Source of the DNA: Planctomycetaceae bacterium
Lineage (GTDB): Bacteria; Planctomycetota; Planctomycetia; Pirellulales; UBA1268
Direction: 5' to 3'
NCBI GenBank assembly: GCA_003488325.1
Contig: DNLZ01000280.1
Location: 1 to 6,163, forward strand
Length of the DNA: 6,163 nt
The position numbers and the translations under genes were made by a program. Positions 5,760 through 6,163 of this stretch are shown here, piece by piece. A model generated the notes under the pieces. That model was not told the origin of the DNA. It worked only from the letters and a program-made list of their open reading frames with translations, and did not search any database. Numbering within the stretch: the stretch's first letter is position 1; every line of letters begins with the position of its first letter.

Positions 5760-6020
5760 ATGCAGCTCGCCCGGATCATCGGCACCGCGACCGCGACGGT
5801 GAAGCACCCGTCGCTCGGCGGCACGCGGCTGCTCGTGGTGCAGCCGCTCCTCGCCGACCGCACGCGACCGGACGGGGACCCCCAGCTCGCGATCGACACG
5901 ATCGCGGCGGGCGTCGGGGACGTCGTGGTGATCACGAGCGACGGCCGTCTCCTGCGGGACGTGCTCGGCAGCGACACGACGCCGGCCCGGTGGAGCACGA
6001 TCGCCCTGGTGGATCGATGA
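5760..6020 (+). CDS. BMC-P shell vertex protein (EutN/CcmL family), second paralogue
   Basis: A complete 86-residue EutN/CcmL-family protein expected to form pentameric vertices. It carries LARIIGTATATVKHPSLGGT (3-22), RLLVVQPL (23-30), AIDTIAAGVGDVVVITSDG (44-62) and a C-terminal TIALVD (80-85). It is shorter than the first BMC-P. The GSSAR loop there is replaced by a segment reading SDGRLLRDVLGSDTTPARW (60-78), so the pore end of the pentamer should differ. GGAGG (5745-5749), inside the last codons of the dehydrogenase, lies 10 nt before the ATG, and only 5 nt separate the two genes. An upstream GTG-led extension in the same frame lies inside the dehydrogenase and is rejected. PVM loci usually hold more than one BMC-P gene, and another may follow beyond the window. 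Confidence 0.95.
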   Translation: MQLARIIGTATATVKHPSLGGTRLLVVQPLLADRTRPDGDPQLAIDTIAAGVGDVVVITSDGRLLRDVLGSDTTPARWSTIALVDR

Positions 6021-6034
6021 GCGAGGTGCAACGC

Positions 6035-6163
6035 ATGAACGATTCCCGCTCCACGCTCGACGCGGCACTGGTCGCGCGGCTGGTCGGCGAGGTGGTGCAG
6101 CGGCTCCGGGACGCGGGTGCGACGCAGGGCGCGGCCGCAGCCCGGGCGGGTGGCCCCCCGTCC
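6035..6163 (+). CDS. 5' part of a probable BMC cargo enzyme gene, cut by the window edge
   Basis: Only the first 43 codons are present (49 if the in-frame ATG at 6017 is used), with no stop before the end. They encode a predicted amphipathic helix (STLDAALVARLVGEVVQRL, then RDAGA) followed by an Ala/Gly/Pro-rich stretch (QGAAAARAGGPPS). This closely matches the helix-plus-linker layout of the N-terminal encapsulation peptides of PduL and the aldehyde dehydrogenase in this window, so the gene probably encodes an enzyme packed into the shell. In this locus type the class II aldolase or an alcohol/lactate dehydrogenase would be candidates, but the catalytic part is not visible and I do not assign one. 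GAGG (6023-6026) lies 8 nt before ATG 6035. ATG 6017 overlaps the BMC-P stop as ATGA and is the alternative start. Confidence 0.75.
   Translation, partial: MNDSRSTLDAALVARLVGEVVQRLRDAGATQGAAAARAGGPPS

Overview
The window is very GC-rich (strong G/C bias at third codon positions) and reads as one rightward operon segment. It encodes a bacterial microcompartment (BMC) of the type known from Planctomycetota and Verrucomicrobia (the 'PVM' BMC, studied in Planctopirus limnophila, where it serves aerobic breakdown of fucose and rhamnose through lactaldehyde). The gene set of a DeoR regulator, PduL, two BMC-H, acetate-kinase homologue, BMC-P, acylating aldehyde dehydrogenase and BMC-P, together with the base composition, suggests a high-GC planctomycete. 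I cannot name a species from sequence alone.

Layout, all on the + strand: a less GC-rich leader (1-80) with candidate operator and promoter elements; a DeoR-family regulator (81-905); a PduL-type phosphotransacylase (902-1615, ATGA overlap); a BMC-H shell hexamer with a possible basic N-terminal extension (1642-2076, conventional start 1792); a second, short BMC-H (2137-2406); an acetate-kinase-family enzyme (2455-3708); a BMC-P pentamer (3708-4022); a 241-nt gap with small hairpins and direct repeats (4023-4263); a CoA-acylating aldehyde dehydrogenase (4264-5754); a second BMC-P (5760-6020); and the first 43 codons of a further gene that begins with an encapsulation-peptide-like helix and runs off the right edge (6035-6163). 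No convincing terminator is visible between genes, and most junctions are short or overlapping, so co-transcription is likely.

Working model (inference from the family): an aldolase, probably encoded beyond the right edge, releases lactaldehyde from a phosphorylated 6-deoxysugar. Inside the shell the aldehyde dehydrogenase makes an acyl-CoA (lactyl-CoA in the PVM model), PduL converts it to acyl-phosphate with release of CoA, and the kinase homologue makes ATP and the free acid. BMC-H proteins tile the facets and BMC-P proteins cap the vertices. The DeoR protein probably senses a phosphorylated sugar intermediate. The points most worth a second look are the lysine/arginine-rich extension on the first BMC-H, conservative changes at two catalytic residues of the acetate-kinase homologue, the different pore motifs of the two BMC-H proteins, and the cargo-tagged gene cut at the edge.
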